Assembly (NCBI RefSeq): GCF_051124815.1
Contig: NZ_CP118492.1
Coordinates: 124,001-188,000 of the forward strand
Direction: 5' to 3'
From: Azospirillum sp051124815
Lineage (GTDB): Bacteria; Pseudomonadota; Alphaproteobacteria; Azospirillales; Azospirillaceae
DNA: 64,000 nt
Of this stretch, positions 26,255-35,039 are shown piece by piece (the stretch's first letter is position 1; each line of letters opens with the position of its first letter). The position numbers and the translations under genes were made by a program. The notes below the pieces were generated by a model that made no database searches, was not told the origin of the DNA, and worked only from the letters and a program-made list of their open reading frames with translations.

Positions 26255-26364
26255 AGCTGGAAACGTTACTCGTTTAGCCGATGGGAAACCGTGGTCCAGC
26301 CGTTAACAAGTCCGCCTCGGCGGACACAAGATGCGGGGCGAGCTACGGCTCGCCCCTTCTTGTT
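26255..26364 (+). ncRNA. tracrRNA of the type II-C system
   Basis: Positions 26276-26302 are an exact 27-base reverse complement of the CRISPR repeat, and pairing continues with small changes to about 26271 and 26307, so nearly the whole repeat is covered. A 6-7-bp hairpin follows (GTCCGCC/GGCGGAC, 26310-26325). Then comes a strong stem GGGGCGAGC/GCTCGCCCC with loop TACG (26335-26356) and TTCTTGTTT, an intrinsic terminator. This layout of anti-repeat, nexus-like hairpin and terminator hairpin is what Cas9 binds. It lies between the divergent cas9 and the end of the MmeI-like gene. Confidence 0.93.
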
Positions 26365-26365
26365 T
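26335..26365 (+). terminator. Intrinsic terminator of the tracrRNA
   Basis: A 9-bp GC stem with a four-base loop is followed by TTCTTGTTT. The stem is probably also part of the functional tracrRNA tail. It lies 20 bp from the 3' end of the convergent methyltransferase gene. Confidence 0.8.
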
Positions 26366-26384
26366 GCGCAAAGCTCCACCCCGG

Positions 26385-29300
26385 TCACCCGGCCTTTCTC
26401 CGGCGCGGAGTTGCGCGCGCAGACTCCGCAGTGGACTCCTTCCCTGTTTCGAAGGTTGCGGCAGACGTGGACTGCGCCGCTTTGTCGCCCTGAAAGGAAT
26501 AAAGGAAGTTTCGCTGACTGGGGTCGACCGGCTTCGTCGCCTTTTTCCGACGCTTCACGGCATCCGCCGCCGGCCTCGCCTGATTCAAAGCCAGGAGGCG
26601 GCGCAGCACCTCCTCGTCGGAAATGTCGGCGGGCCAGCCGTAGGCGGCGGCCACGGCGGCGTCGAGAGCCGCATGGGCGTTCACCAGGAAGGCCGGGCGC
26701 TGGTTATAGAGGTTGGTCAGGGTGCGGGTCTTCAGGATCGCGGCGGCGGCCTCGTCGCGCGGCAGCAGGCGTTCGGGAAAGCCCTCCACCACTTCCGCCT
26801 CCCTCTTCACGAGGTCCGGCGGGTTCAGCCAGTTTTCCCGCAACTCGTTCAACCGCCGTGCCGCCTCCGCAATCGCCCGCGCGCGCGGATCGTCGGCGTG
26901 GGAATCGGCTGGAAGATCGGGCGTCAGGCCATCCGGGAAGGGGAAGGTTCGAAACGTTGTGGATGATGTATACCTGGGACGGTCCTCCAAACTGGTGCCC
27001 ATCCGACATGCCCATAACTCGTGGAAACGACTGCTCAGAATCCCAAAGGACACGGCATCATCCCTTGCAATCACGACGACATTCTTGTCCGGCAAGACAC
27101 GAAGATCCGCCCAAACGAAAACTCTGTGTTTTGAGACTTCCGGTGTTGCCAAGTACCGTTGCAACCGATCTATTGCCGCTTGCATAGCCGGTGCTCGGCG
27201 GGCCAACAGCCACCATTCGCGCTGCTCCGCCGGAGACGTGCTGCGCCGTCTTTCCGGAGCAACATGCTGATCGACCCAACCATATGGTGCTTCGTACAGG
27301 CAGGCGTCGGCTTGGCTGAGCTCTCCGAAATGAATGATCCATTTTTCCTGCGAACGCCGCATTATGTCCAAACCGTTCATCCAAGGACGCAGGATATCCG
27401 AGTTCGGCCTCCCATTCGGGTTTAGCGGCATTTTCAGCCAGGATCGCGCCACCTTTCCGTCGATGTCGAAACTTCCTTTTTTGGAAGTTCCGCTAAATGC
27501 TATCCCCTCGTTCTCCGCCAGCGGTTTGGCCGTCGTCAAATCCACCCCGCCCGCGGTCAGGTCGGCGAAGATCTCCGACACCTCACGGCCATCGAGCCGG
27601 GGCGTCTCGTTCAGGCCCTTGGGGCCGAAACACACCAGCGACACGCGGACGGCGGCGCCGTCCACCGTCCAGGGCTCGTCGGACCATGCCTCCAGGATGG
27701 TGCCGTCGGCGCGGATGCGGTCGAGCACGGTGCGGTTGGCGCCGCCACGGATGGAATTGGTGGTGACCAGCCCGACGCGCTCCACCCTGCCCGCCTCCAG
27801 CAGGGCGCGGGCCTTCTCGAACCAGTAGCAGACGAGATCCGCCGCACCCGGCACCCGTCCGGCGAACAGCCGGCGCAGGCGCGTCACATACTCCTCCCCC
27901 AACTCGCCCAGCATCGTCTTGTCACCAAGGAAGGGCGGATTGCCGACGATGACCATCCGGTACGGCTCCCCATCACGACCATCGCCGCCACCGTCCTTCC
28001 CGGCCGCGGCGAAGGTTTGCGGATCGGGCCAGCGGGTCTCGCCGCCGATCAGATCGACGAGCGCGTCCTTCTGCTCGATGGTCTTCAGCGATTGCAGGAT
28101 CGGGTTGCGCGGCACCTCGTAGCCATGGCGGCGCATCCACTGGATCGTACCGATCCAGACGGAGATGCGGGCGAGCTCGACGCCCAGCGGGTTCACGTCG
28201 ATGCCCAGCACAGCCTCGGGCCCGATGGTCTTCGGGCGCTCGTTGCCCTTCAAATCGAATTCGAGCTGGCGCGGAAAGCCGAAGGTCTCCCCGTCGATCA
28301 CCACCTCGTGCTCCAGGTCCTTCAGCTCGCGCAGGGCCAGATACAGGAAGTTACCGGAACCGCAGGCCGGATCCAGCACGCGGAATCGATGCAGCCGCTC
28401 GAGGAAGCGATCATAGATCCCCCGCGCGTCGCCGCGCGCCTTTTCGCGTCGCCTGGGTGCCGCAGTCCTGGCCTCGGCGAGCAGTGCGGCGATCCGCTCC
28501 CGCGCCGCCGCCCATTCCCGGCGCAGGGGCCGGGTGACGACCGGCTCGACCAGCTTCATGATGGTCGATTCGGGCGTGTAATAGACGCCCACCGCCCCTT
28601 TGGAACGGCCGTCACGGTCGCGCCGCACCACCTCGCGCGCCAGCGTCCGGCGGCGCTCGGGGCTCAGACCGCGCTCGAACAGCGTGCCCATGATCATCGG
28701 GTCGATCTCCGACCAGTCCAGCCGCGCCGCCTCACGCACGATGGCGAGGTCGTCGCTGTCCAGCGGCAGGGCGCCGGCGTCTTCGAACAGCCCGCCGTTG
28801 AACCAGTCGACCTTCTCGAACCCCAGGCGCCCACCATCCTTCATGGAGCGGAACAGCTGCTCCGCCAGCGGCGCGAACTCGGCCGGGTCGCGCACAGCCT
28901 CGTCCAGAAGCCGGGTGAACAGGCCCTTGCCGAGCAGGCCGACATCCTCGGCGAACATGCAGAAGACCAGCCGCATCAGGAAATGGGCGACCGTCCAGCG
29001 GTCGTGCCCACGCGCCACCATCCGTGCGGCCAGCGTCGCGAAACGGCCCGCAACCTCATCCGTCAGCATGGCCCGCGTCTGGCCGGGCCGCAGCCGCTCC
29101 GGATCGGAAAAGGCCCATTTCAGGATGTCGCGCCGGCCGGGGTCGAGCAAATCTCGAAGACCGATCTCGTGCGTTACCGTGACCGCGTTGGTCCAGTTCG
29201 TGTAAACCCGGATCCGCGCCATGTCGCTGACGATCAGCAGCGGCGGGTTGGCCAGGGCCGGCGCGTAGCGCTGCAGCTGGGCGTACGCCGCATCCAGGTT

Positions 29301-29567
29301 GCGTCCGGGCCCCTTGTATTCCCACGCGAAACAGCCACGCTTCCAGACGTCGGCCCGTCCGGGGCGCCGGTCCGTCTGCGCGACTGCTTTCTCGAAACAG
29401 TAATGGGTGGCCGACGGATCAGCCTCGGCTGGAGGCATTTCCCCCAGAACACGGCAAAGGTCGATGAAATGCTCGTGCGAACCCTGGCTCTCGCCCAGCG
29501 AAGACCGTCCCCATTTCTGGACGAAATCTTCCACCGTCATGCGAGGCCGCATGGCGTTATCAAGCAT
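26385..29567 (-). CDS. MmeI-like fused restriction endonuclease/DNA methyltransferase
   Basis: The 1060-aa protein reads as a type IIL/IIG enzyme that carries cleavage, methylation and DNA recognition in one chain. The N-terminal part has a PD-(D/E)XK-like site (ADVWKRGCFAWEYKG, near residue 80). A helical spacer follows, then methyltransferase motif I VLDPACGSGNFLY near 395 and motif IV NPPF near 540, which marks N6-adenine methylation as in MmeI. Target recognition should lie around 620-900. No separate specificity or restriction gene adjoins, as expected for this type. Both nuclease and methylase motifs look intact. BREX PglX is a less likely alternative given NPPF and size. Confidence 0.88.
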   Translation of the reverse strand: MLDNAMRPRMTVEDFVQKWGRSSLGESQGSHEHFIDLCRVLGEMPPAEADPSATHYCFEKAVAQTDRRPGRADVWKRGCFAWEYKGPGRNLDAAYAQLQRYAPALANPPLLIVSDMARIRVYTNWTNAVTVTHEIGLRDLLDPGRRDILKWAFSDPERLRPGQTRAMLTDEVAGRFATLAARMVARGHDRWTVAHFLMRLVFCMFAEDVGLLGKGLFTRLLDEAVRDPAEFAPLAEQLFRSMKDGGRLGFEKVDWFNGGLFEDAGALPLDSDDLAIVREAARLDWSEIDPMIMGTLFERGLSPERRRTLAREVVRRDRDGRSKGAVGVYYTPESTIMKLVEPVVTRPLRREWAAARERIAALLAEARTAAPRRREKARGDARGIYDRFLERLHRFRVLDPACGSGNFLYLALRELKDLEHEVVIDGETFGFPRQLEFDLKGNERPKTIGPEAVLGIDVNPLGVELARISVWIGTIQWMRRHGYEVPRNPILQSLKTIEQKDALVDLIGGETRWPDPQTFAAAGKDGGGDGRDGEPYRMVIVGNPPFLGDKTMLGELGEEYVTRLRRLFAGRVPGAADLVCYWFEKARALLEAGRVERVGLVTTNSIRGGANRTVLDRIRADGTILEAWSDEPWTVDGAAVRVSLVCFGPKGLNETPRLDGREVSEIFADLTAGGVDLTTAKPLAENEGIAFSGTSKKGSFDIDGKVARSWLKMPLNPNGRPNSDILRPWMNGLDIMRRSQEKWIIHFGELSQADACLYEAPYGWVDQHVAPERRRSTSPAEQREWWLLARRAPAMQAAIDRLQRYLATPEVSKHRVFVWADLRVLPDKNVVVIARDDAVSFGILSSRFHELWACRMGTSLEDRPRYTSSTTFRTFPFPDGLTPDLPADSHADDPRARAIAEAARRLNELRENWLNPPDLVKREAEVVEGFPERLLPRDEAAAAILKTRTLTNLYNQRPAFLVNAHAALDAAVAAAYGWPADISDEEVLRRLLALNQARPAADAVKRRKKATKPVDPSQRNFLYSFQGDKAAQSTSAATFETGKESTAESARATPRRRKAG

Positions 29568-30145
29568 TTTAGCTCGTTCTCTGGTCTGTTTGCCTATACC
29601 AGATACGCGCTGGAAATTTTAAAAGAGGATTAAAGATAGAAGCGTATCGAATAAAACTTGTTTTCTGCACACACATACATTTGCATGATTTTCGCCTTTA
29701 TCTCCGTCTTGACCCCGATATTCACTTTATGTCTTTGTCTGATTACCTTCCATTCCTTTCACCATACATATTGGGCCTATAACAAGGATACCGCCCTAGC
29801 TTTGGCGTGACCGCCCTTCGCCGCCATCCAATCCAGGAAAGATGGACTCCAGGGGAGCCGGTCGGAGACGATGGCGCAGGCGATGGGAATCACCTCCCCA
29901 CCTCTTCAAAATGCGACGGTTCGCCGCATATGGTCCATTTGCCACCAACCCTTCCGTCCGACTGAACAACGCCAAGTTTCCGTAAGGCTCCATTTCCCGA
30001 GGGGATGGGGCATTGTGACGAAGCGGGCGTCATACGCCCCTGAAGTCGTTTGAATCACGTCTTCGCCGATCTCGCAACGTTTCCAAACAGGCTCTGAACA
30101 GTTCGAGGAGGTTGAATTTTCCCCTCAGCCCGCGATCGGTCCCGG
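29568..30145. other. Intergenic region, no intact gene
   Basis: The first 150 bp are AT-rich and should hold the methyltransferase promoter. On the minus strand about 29780-29900 there is a short protein-like stretch (VSDRLPWSPSFLDWMAAKGG, then HAKARAVSLL and a stop) that looks like the C-terminal end of a lost gene. I could not name its family. Nothing else convincing was seen. Confidence 0.4.
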
Positions 30146-30637
30146 TCAAGAGCCCGGCTCCGCCTCCGCCCGCCCTGCGGTATGGAAAACGGGAGGCTGC
30201 GGAAGGCCGAGCATCGACGCCATGCTGCGGCGATGGCGGACGATGTCGGCCAGCGTATAGTCGTCAAGGACAGCCAGGAACGCTTGCAACGCCTCGTGCA
30301 GGGCGCTGCGGAGGTTGCAGGCAGGACTCAGCCGGCAGAGGGGCGCATCCTGCAGCGCCCCCATGCAGTCTACGATGGCCATGTCCTGCTCGGTGTAGCG
30401 GACGACCTCGCCGATCCGGATCTGCTCGGCCGGGCGGCCGAGGCGCAGCCCGCCGTTCCGTCCCCTCACCGTCTCAATGTAGCCGCCGCGTCCCAGGTCA
30501 TGCGCCACCTTCATCAGGTGGTTCTTTGAGATGCCGTACACCTGCGCGATCTCGCTGATGGTCGGCAATCCCTCCTGCCGAACAGCGAGGTACATGAGCA
30601 GGCGCAGCGCGTAATCCGTATAGCTCGATAAGCGCAT
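30146..30637 (-). CDS. nsrR: Rrf2-family nitric-oxide-responsive repressor NsrR
   Basis: The 163-aa protein starts at MRLSSYTDYALRLLMYLA, the standard Rrf2 opening. The winged helix is clear (ISEIAQVYGISKNHLMKVAHDL, RGRNGGLRLGRP). Cys91, Cys101 and Cys107 are placed like the Fe-S cysteines of NsrR (Cys91/96/102 in E. coli). In this family NO destroys the cluster and releases DNA. A likely target in the window is the alternative oxidase promoter at 37137; a weaker site lies in front of its own start. The gene stands alone. Confidence 0.88.
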   Translation of the reverse strand: MRLSSYTDYALRLLMYLAVRQEGLPTISEIAQVYGISKNHLMKVAHDLGRGGYIETVRGRNGGLRLGRPAEQIRIGEVVRYTEQDMAIVDCMGALQDAPLCRLSPACNLRSALHEALQAFLAVLDDYTLADIVRHRRSMASMLGLPQPPVFHTAGRAEAEPGS

Positions 30638-30646
30638 CGCCGACCA

Positions 30647-30669
30647 AATCTGCATAAATTCTACATCAT
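30647..30669 (-). promoter_or_regulatory. Weak NsrR-type site in front of nsrR
   Basis: On the minus strand ATGATGT-N9-GCAGATT, about 10 bp before the nsrR start codon, matches 10 of 14 key positions of the family consensus AAGATGC-N9-GCATCTT. Autoregulation is plausible but the match is modest. Confidence 0.35.
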
Positions 30670-30730
30670 TATACCCGTGCCGTTGAAAACGCGCAATCGA
30701 ACGATCCGGCCGTTGCTTTCCACGTCGGCA

Positions 30731-30865
30731 TTACAATGGCGGCAAATCCGATTGCGGGCCGAGCCGTTCATAGAGGTCGACCGGTTTGGCGAATCCTTTC
30801 AGGCTGTAGGCTCCGGCAAGTGCGGTGCGATCAGGCGGCAGTATTTCGGCGAATCGCCGGGACAT
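30731..30865 (-). pseudogene. C-terminal remnant of a nucleotide cyclase
   Basis: The minus strand encodes SRRFAEILPPDRTALAGAY followed by SLKGFAKPVDLYERLG and a stop. The L-KGF--PV-LYE- end is characteristic of class III adenylate/guanylate cyclase domains. The catalytic part is absent; upstream in frame the sequence loses similarity and runs into the emrB region. It is a leftover piece, not a functional gene. Confidence 0.6.
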
Positions 30866-30996
30866 CGGCAGCGGATGATCGGTAAGGCTGCCCACGCCTT
30901 GGATACCGGCGCCGGCCGGCCAGGGATGGGTGGTCGCCGGTCGGCTGGATACGCGCCTCATGACACCCCTCCGGATTGTCGGGCGAGAGCCCCTGT

Positions 30997-32571
30997 TCAA
31001 TGGGCACCGCCCCCGCCCAAATGGTCGGGCTTCTTCAGGAGCAGGGTCGCGAACAAGGCGACCAGCAGGGCGGCGCCCAGCAGGAAAAAGGCATCGCTGA
31101 ACGCCATGACGAAGGCCTGTTTGCGCACCACCGCGCCTATGGCGACATAGGCGCGGCGCCCGGCGTCGAGCGGGTCGGTGATGCCGTGCGACTGGAAATA
31201 CCGCGTCAGCTGTTCGAGGCGGGCAGCGGTCGCCGGCTCGAACAGCGACACTGCGTGCGACAGGATGTTGGAGTGGAACTGCTCGCGTTTCGTCAGGAAG
31301 GTCTGCAGCAGGGCGATGCCGAAGGCACCTCCCAGGTTCCGCATCATGTTGAACAGACCGGAAGCCGAACCTGCATTCTCCTTCTCGATCCCGGCGGTCG
31401 CCACCGCCGACAGCGGCGCGAAGACCAACGCCTGCCCGACGGCGCGCACGATGTTGGGGACCAGCAACTGGTCGGCGGCATAGGAGGCGGTCATGGCGAT
31501 GTTCATGAAGGCGCTGCCGGCGAAGAGCGCGAAGCCTACGGCGATCAGGAGGCGCGCATCGAACCGCTTCATCAGGCGCGGAACCAGCGGGATCAGCAGA
31601 AGCTGCGGCAGCCCGGTCCACGCCAGCACGCCGCCGATCTGTTCGGCGTTGTAGCCCTGAATGCGCGACAGGTAGACGGGCAGCACGAAGACGGACCCGT
31701 AGAGCGCCACGCCCAGCATGAAGTTCGCGACAATGCCGAAGCCGAAGTTGCGCCGCACCAGCAGCCGCAGGTTCAGCAGCGGCCGGGCGCTGAGCAGCTC
31801 GATCCACAGGAAGAGCCCCAGCGAGACCGCCGCCACGATGCTCAGCCGCAGGATGAAGGGGGAACCGAACCAGTCCTCCTTGTTGCCCTCCTCCAGCACG
31901 GTCTGCAACGTACCGAGCCCCACCGCCATCGTGACGACCCCCGGCCAGTCGCCGGTCTTCAGCAGGCCGAGTTTCATGGGCGCGGGGTCCAGCGAAAAAG
32001 CCAGTAGGCCGACCATCACGGCGCCGGGGATCAGATTGACGTAGAAGATGTACTGCCAGCCCCAGTTTTCCGTCAGGTAGCCGCCGATGGTCGGCCCGAT
32101 TGCCGGGGCGAAGGTCGCCGACAGGGCGAACAGGGCAAGCCCGGTGGACTGCTGCGCCTTGGGCAGAAGCGTGATGATGATGGTGAAGGCCATCGGGATC
32201 AGCACGCCACCGCTGAAGCCCTGTATCGCGCGCAGGAGGATCATCTGCTCCAGGTTGGCGGCAAAGGCGCAGAGGACGGAGAAGACGAGAAACAGCACCG
32301 CGTTGGTCAGCAGATAACGGCGGATGGAGAACACCTGGGCCAGCCAGCCGCTCAACGGGATCACGATGATCTCGGCCACCAGATAGGCGGTGGAGATCCA
32401 GCCACCATCGTCGATGCCGGCGCCGATGGCGCCCTGGATGTCGGCGAGCGAGGCGTTGACGATCTGGATGTTGAGTACCGCCATGAACGCGCCCAGCGTC
32501 GAGCCGGTCACGGCAAGCCAGTTGCGGGTGGAGGCGGTGCCGGCCGGGCCGGCTGCGGCAGGAATGGACAT
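30997..32571 (-). CDS. emrB: DHA2-family multidrug efflux permease (EmrB-type)
   Basis: The 524-aa inner-membrane proton antiporter has about 14 hydrophobic segments, the DHA2 count. It begins NWLAVTGSTLGAFMAVLNIQIVNASLADIQGAIGA and shows the family's loop motif GWLAQVFSIRRYLL and the antiporter motif GPTIGGYLTENWGWQYIFYVN near residue 160. With EmrA and an outer-membrane TolC-like channel, not encoded here, it would expel hydrophobic compounds across both membranes. It lies 28 bp downstream of emrA on the same strand, under likely control of the divergent LysR gene. Confidence 0.9.
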   Translation of the reverse strand: MSIPAAAGPAGTASTRNWLAVTGSTLGAFMAVLNIQIVNASLADIQGAIGAGIDDGGWISTAYLVAEIIVIPLSGWLAQVFSIRRYLLTNAVLFLVFSVLCAFAANLEQMILLRAIQGFSGGVLIPMAFTIIITLLPKAQQSTGLALFALSATFAPAIGPTIGGYLTENWGWQYIFYVNLIPGAVMVGLLAFSLDPAPMKLGLLKTGDWPGVVTMAVGLGTLQTVLEEGNKEDWFGSPFILRLSIVAAVSLGLFLWIELLSARPLLNLRLLVRRNFGFGIVANFMLGVALYGSVFVLPVYLSRIQGYNAEQIGGVLAWTGLPQLLLIPLVPRLMKRFDARLLIAVGFALFAGSAFMNIAMTASYAADQLLVPNIVRAVGQALVFAPLSAVATAGIEKENAGSASGLFNMMRNLGGAFGIALLQTFLTKREQFHSNILSHAVSLFEPATAARLEQLTRYFQSHGITDPLDAGRRAYVAIGAVVRKQAFVMAFSDAFFLLGAALLVALFATLLLKKPDHLGGGGAH

Positions 32572-32599
32572 GGTCTTCGTCCTTTGCCCAGAGGTTGGT

Positions 32600-33703
32600 T
32601 CAGCGTGAGGGTGTCGCCGTTTCGCGGGTGTCGACGGTCGGCTCGACCGACATGCCGGGGCGCAGCAGACCCGACAGGGGGCCGGGATCCAGGACGATCC
32701 TCACGGGGATGCGCTGCACGATCTTGGTGAAGTTCCCGGTTGCGTTGTCCGGCGGCAGCAGGGCGAACTCCAGTCCGCTGGCCGGGGACAGGCTGTCGAC
32801 ATGGCCCTTCAGCTCGACGCCGGGGAAGCCGTCCACCGCGATCTCCACCGGCTGACCGGCATGGACGTGGGTCAGCTGGGTTTCCTTGAAGTTCGCGACG
32901 ACATAGACCGCCTGCAGCGGCACCACGGCCATTAGCTGCGTGCCGGTCTGCACATACTGCCCGACCCGCAGCGAGCGGGCGCCCACCGTGCCGGAGATCG
33001 GGGCGGCGATGACCGTGTAGGACAGGTTCAGCCGCGCCTGCTCCAGCGCGCTGCGGCTTCGGTCGCGCTGTGCCACGGCCTTGCCGCGCTCGGTGACCAG
33101 CACCGCGATCTTGTTTTCGGCGGCGGCCAGAGCGGCGCGGTCGCCACGCAACTTGGCCTGTGCCTGACCCAAGGTCGACTCCGCCTGCTGCGCCCGCTGG
33201 GTGGTGCCGTATCCGGTCCGCATCAGGTTGCTGTAGCGCGCGTTTTCCTTCTGCGCGAAAGCAAGGGCGACCTCGCTCGCCGCCACGTCGGCCCTCTCCT
33301 GCTCGATCAGCGACCGCTGCAGCACGATCTGGGCGTCCAGGTTGCGGATCGCCGCTTCCGTCGTCTCCAGGTCCGCCCGTGCCTGATTCAGCGCCACGCG
33401 AAAATCGCGGTCGTCGATCCGCGCGAGCGGCTGGCCGGCGGCAACACGCTGGTTGTCCTGCACCAGCACCTCGGCGATATAGCCGGACACCTTGGGCGCG
33501 ATCACGGTGTGATCGGCTTTGACATAGGCGTCGTCGGTGCTTTCCAGATACCGCCCGACCGTCCAGTAGCGATAGCCGGCGTTGCCGGCCGCGGCGACGC
33601 CGCCGAGGAGGGCCAGCACCAGCGCCGCGCGTTTCAACGCCTTGCCCGTGCCGAGTGCGGCAGGCCTCGCCTCGGCCTCTTTGCTGTGAGTGAGCTCAAC
33701 CAT
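32600..33703 (-). CDS. emrA: HlyD-family efflux adaptor (EmrA-type)
   Basis: The 367-aa periplasmic adaptor is anchored by one N-terminal membrane helix (ALVLALLGGVAAAGNAGYRYW, about residues 28-48). A biotinyl-lipoyl half motif (VIAPKVSGYIAEVLVQDNQRV), a long Ala/Gln/Glu-rich coiled-coil hairpin (about 110-215), and the second lipoyl half and beta barrel (VIAAPISGTVGARSLRVGQYV, NFKETQL) follow. It links the EmrB permease to an outer-membrane channel. First gene of the emrAB pair, transcribed away from the LysR regulator. Confidence 0.9.
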   Translation of the reverse strand: MVELTHSKEAEARPAALGTGKALKRAALVLALLGGVAAAGNAGYRYWTVGRYLESTDDAYVKADHTVIAPKVSGYIAEVLVQDNQRVAAGQPLARIDDRDFRVALNQARADLETTEAAIRNLDAQIVLQRSLIEQERADVAASEVALAFAQKENARYSNLMRTGYGTTQRAQQAESTLGQAQAKLRGDRAALAAAENKIAVLVTERGKAVAQRDRSRSALEQARLNLSYTVIAAPISGTVGARSLRVGQYVQTGTQLMAVVPLQAVYVVANFKETQLTHVHAGQPVEIAVDGFPGVELKGHVDSLSPASGLEFALLPPDNATGNFTKIVQRIPVRIVLDPGPLSGLLRPGMSVEPTVDTRETATPSR

Positions 33704-33811
33704 GAAGCCGATCCTTTTCCGAGGGATTACCGGGAGCTGCGGCCGTCCCGGACCGCGTTGTCAGGATGGGATCGGGGTCGCCGGTTGAGAATTCGGGAAA
33801 GGCTGGAAAGC

Positions 33812-33832
33812 TTATCCAGCGTGAGTGGATAA
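33812..33832. promoter_or_regulatory. Probable LysR-type operator between emrA and lysR
   Basis: TTATCCA-N7-TGGATAA is a perfect 7-bp inverted repeat in the 159-bp divergent promoter region. It contains an ATC-N10-GAT core close to the T-N11-A pattern of LysR boxes and lies about 30 bp before the lysR start. Confidence 0.65.
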
Positions 33833-33862
33833 TCGTGGCGAACCAAGGTGGCGGGGGTGTGC

Positions 33863-34828
33863 GTGGACCGGTTGACCAGCCTGACGGCCTTTGTGCGGGT
33901 GGTGGAATGCGGCGGCTTTTCCGCGGCGGCGCGGCGCTTGAACATGTCCGTCACCATGGTGAGCAACCATGTCCAGGCGCTGGAGGACCGGCTGGCGGTC
34001 CGCCTGCTGAACCGGACCACGCGGCGGGTCAGCCTGACGGATGCCGGGCGTGCCTATTACGACCGCTGCGTCAACATCCTCACCGACCTGGAAGCCGCCG
34101 ACGAGTTGGCGGTGGCGCTGAACGCGACACCGCGGGGCACCCTGCGCCTGCACATCGGCACACACCTCGCCCGCTTCATCGCACCGGTGATCGGCGACTT
34201 CGTCGCGCGCTACCCGGCGATTTCGGTGGAGTTGACCATAGGCGAGGCTTCGGTGGACATCGTGGATGAAGGACTCGACCTGGCGGTGCACCCGTTGCAG
34301 CCGCAGAACACCAGCCTGATCTGTCGGCGGCTGACGCCCTGGCGGCACGTGCTGTGCGCGGCGCCGGCCTATCTGGAAAGGCACGGCATTCCCCAAACCC
34401 TGGTGGATCTGGCGAACCATAATTGCCTGCGCTACAGCCATTACCCATTCGGCAATGAGTGGCGCTTCACCGGCCCGGACCAGTCTGACCTGTCGGTACG
34501 GGTGTCGGGCAATCTGGTGACCAACAGCGCGGAAACCTTGCTGCTGGTCGCATTGAGCGGCGAGGGTTTGCTGCTGCTGCCCAGCTTTATCGTGCTGGAC
34601 GATTTGCGCAGCGGAGCCCTGTGTCGGCTGCTGCCGGACCTCCGGCCGGTGGAGTTCGCCATCAACGCCATCTATCCGCACCGGGATCACCTGTCCACCA
34701 AGGTGAGAACCTTCATCGACCTGCTGGCCGTGCATTTCGCCCGCCATCGCGAATGGCTGAATCCCTTCGACCCCTCCTCCGCGCGGTCGGGAGCCGGACC
34801 CGACGGATTGCCCCCGCACCAGGTTTAA
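33863..34828 (+). CDS. LysR-family transcriptional regulator
   Basis: The start is placed at the GTG giving MDRLTSLTAFVRVVE, with GGGGG about 6 bases upstream; two earlier in-frame GTGs would add only a few residues. The N-terminal winged helix is typical (GGFSAAARRLNMSVTMVSNHVQALEDRLAVRLLNRTTRRVSLTDAG), followed by a periplasmic-binding-like effector domain. The sequence resembles the CrgA/DmlR group. Position divergent from emrA suggests that it controls the pump. Confidence 0.9.
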   Translation: MDRLTSLTAFVRVVECGGFSAAARRLNMSVTMVSNHVQALEDRLAVRLLNRTTRRVSLTDAGRAYYDRCVNILTDLEAADELAVALNATPRGTLRLHIGTHLARFIAPVIGDFVARYPAISVELTIGEASVDIVDEGLDLAVHPLQPQNTSLICRRLTPWRHVLCAAPAYLERHGIPQTLVDLANHNCLRYSHYPFGNEWRFTGPDQSDLSVRVSGNLVTNSAETLLLVALSGEGLLLLPSFIVLDDLRSGALCRLLPDLRPVEFAINAIYPHRDHLSTKVRTFIDLLAVHFARHREWLNPFDPSSARSGAGPDGLPPHQV

Positions 34829-34863
34829 CGGTCCGACCGGCGGCTTCTTCACGCGGTCGCAAT

Positions 34864-34930
34864 AACGCAGACAATATCAGTCTGCGTTTTCCGCTTGCGC
34901 GGTGAAACGCAGACTGATATTGTCTGCGTT
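34864..34930. promoter_or_regulatory. Pair of palindromic operators before the NmrA-like gene
   Basis: Two 25-bp operators, AACGCAGAC-N7-GTCTGCGTT at 34864-34888 and at 34906-34930, are exact inverted copies of each other, including the spacers. They are part of a perfect 29-bp inverted repeat with a 15-base loop (34861-34933). Their centres are 42 bp apart, four helical turns, suited to cooperative binding. A diverged copy precedes the Rrf2 gene downstream. It may also act as a terminator for lysR. Confidence 0.75.
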
Positions 34931-35039
34931 ATTGGACGGGCAGCCGGATCGTGGTGATCCGCAAGGTTCGAACGCCCGCCGCCGCCATTTCCGGCTTTTC
35001 AATCGGGCACCGGATGCCCGCCGGACAGGAGAGGAACTC

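Noticed and set aside
28017..29633. A 538-codon open frame opposite the MmeI-like gene
   Set aside because: Antisense shadow of a gene with clear methyltransferase motifs; no protein-like segments.
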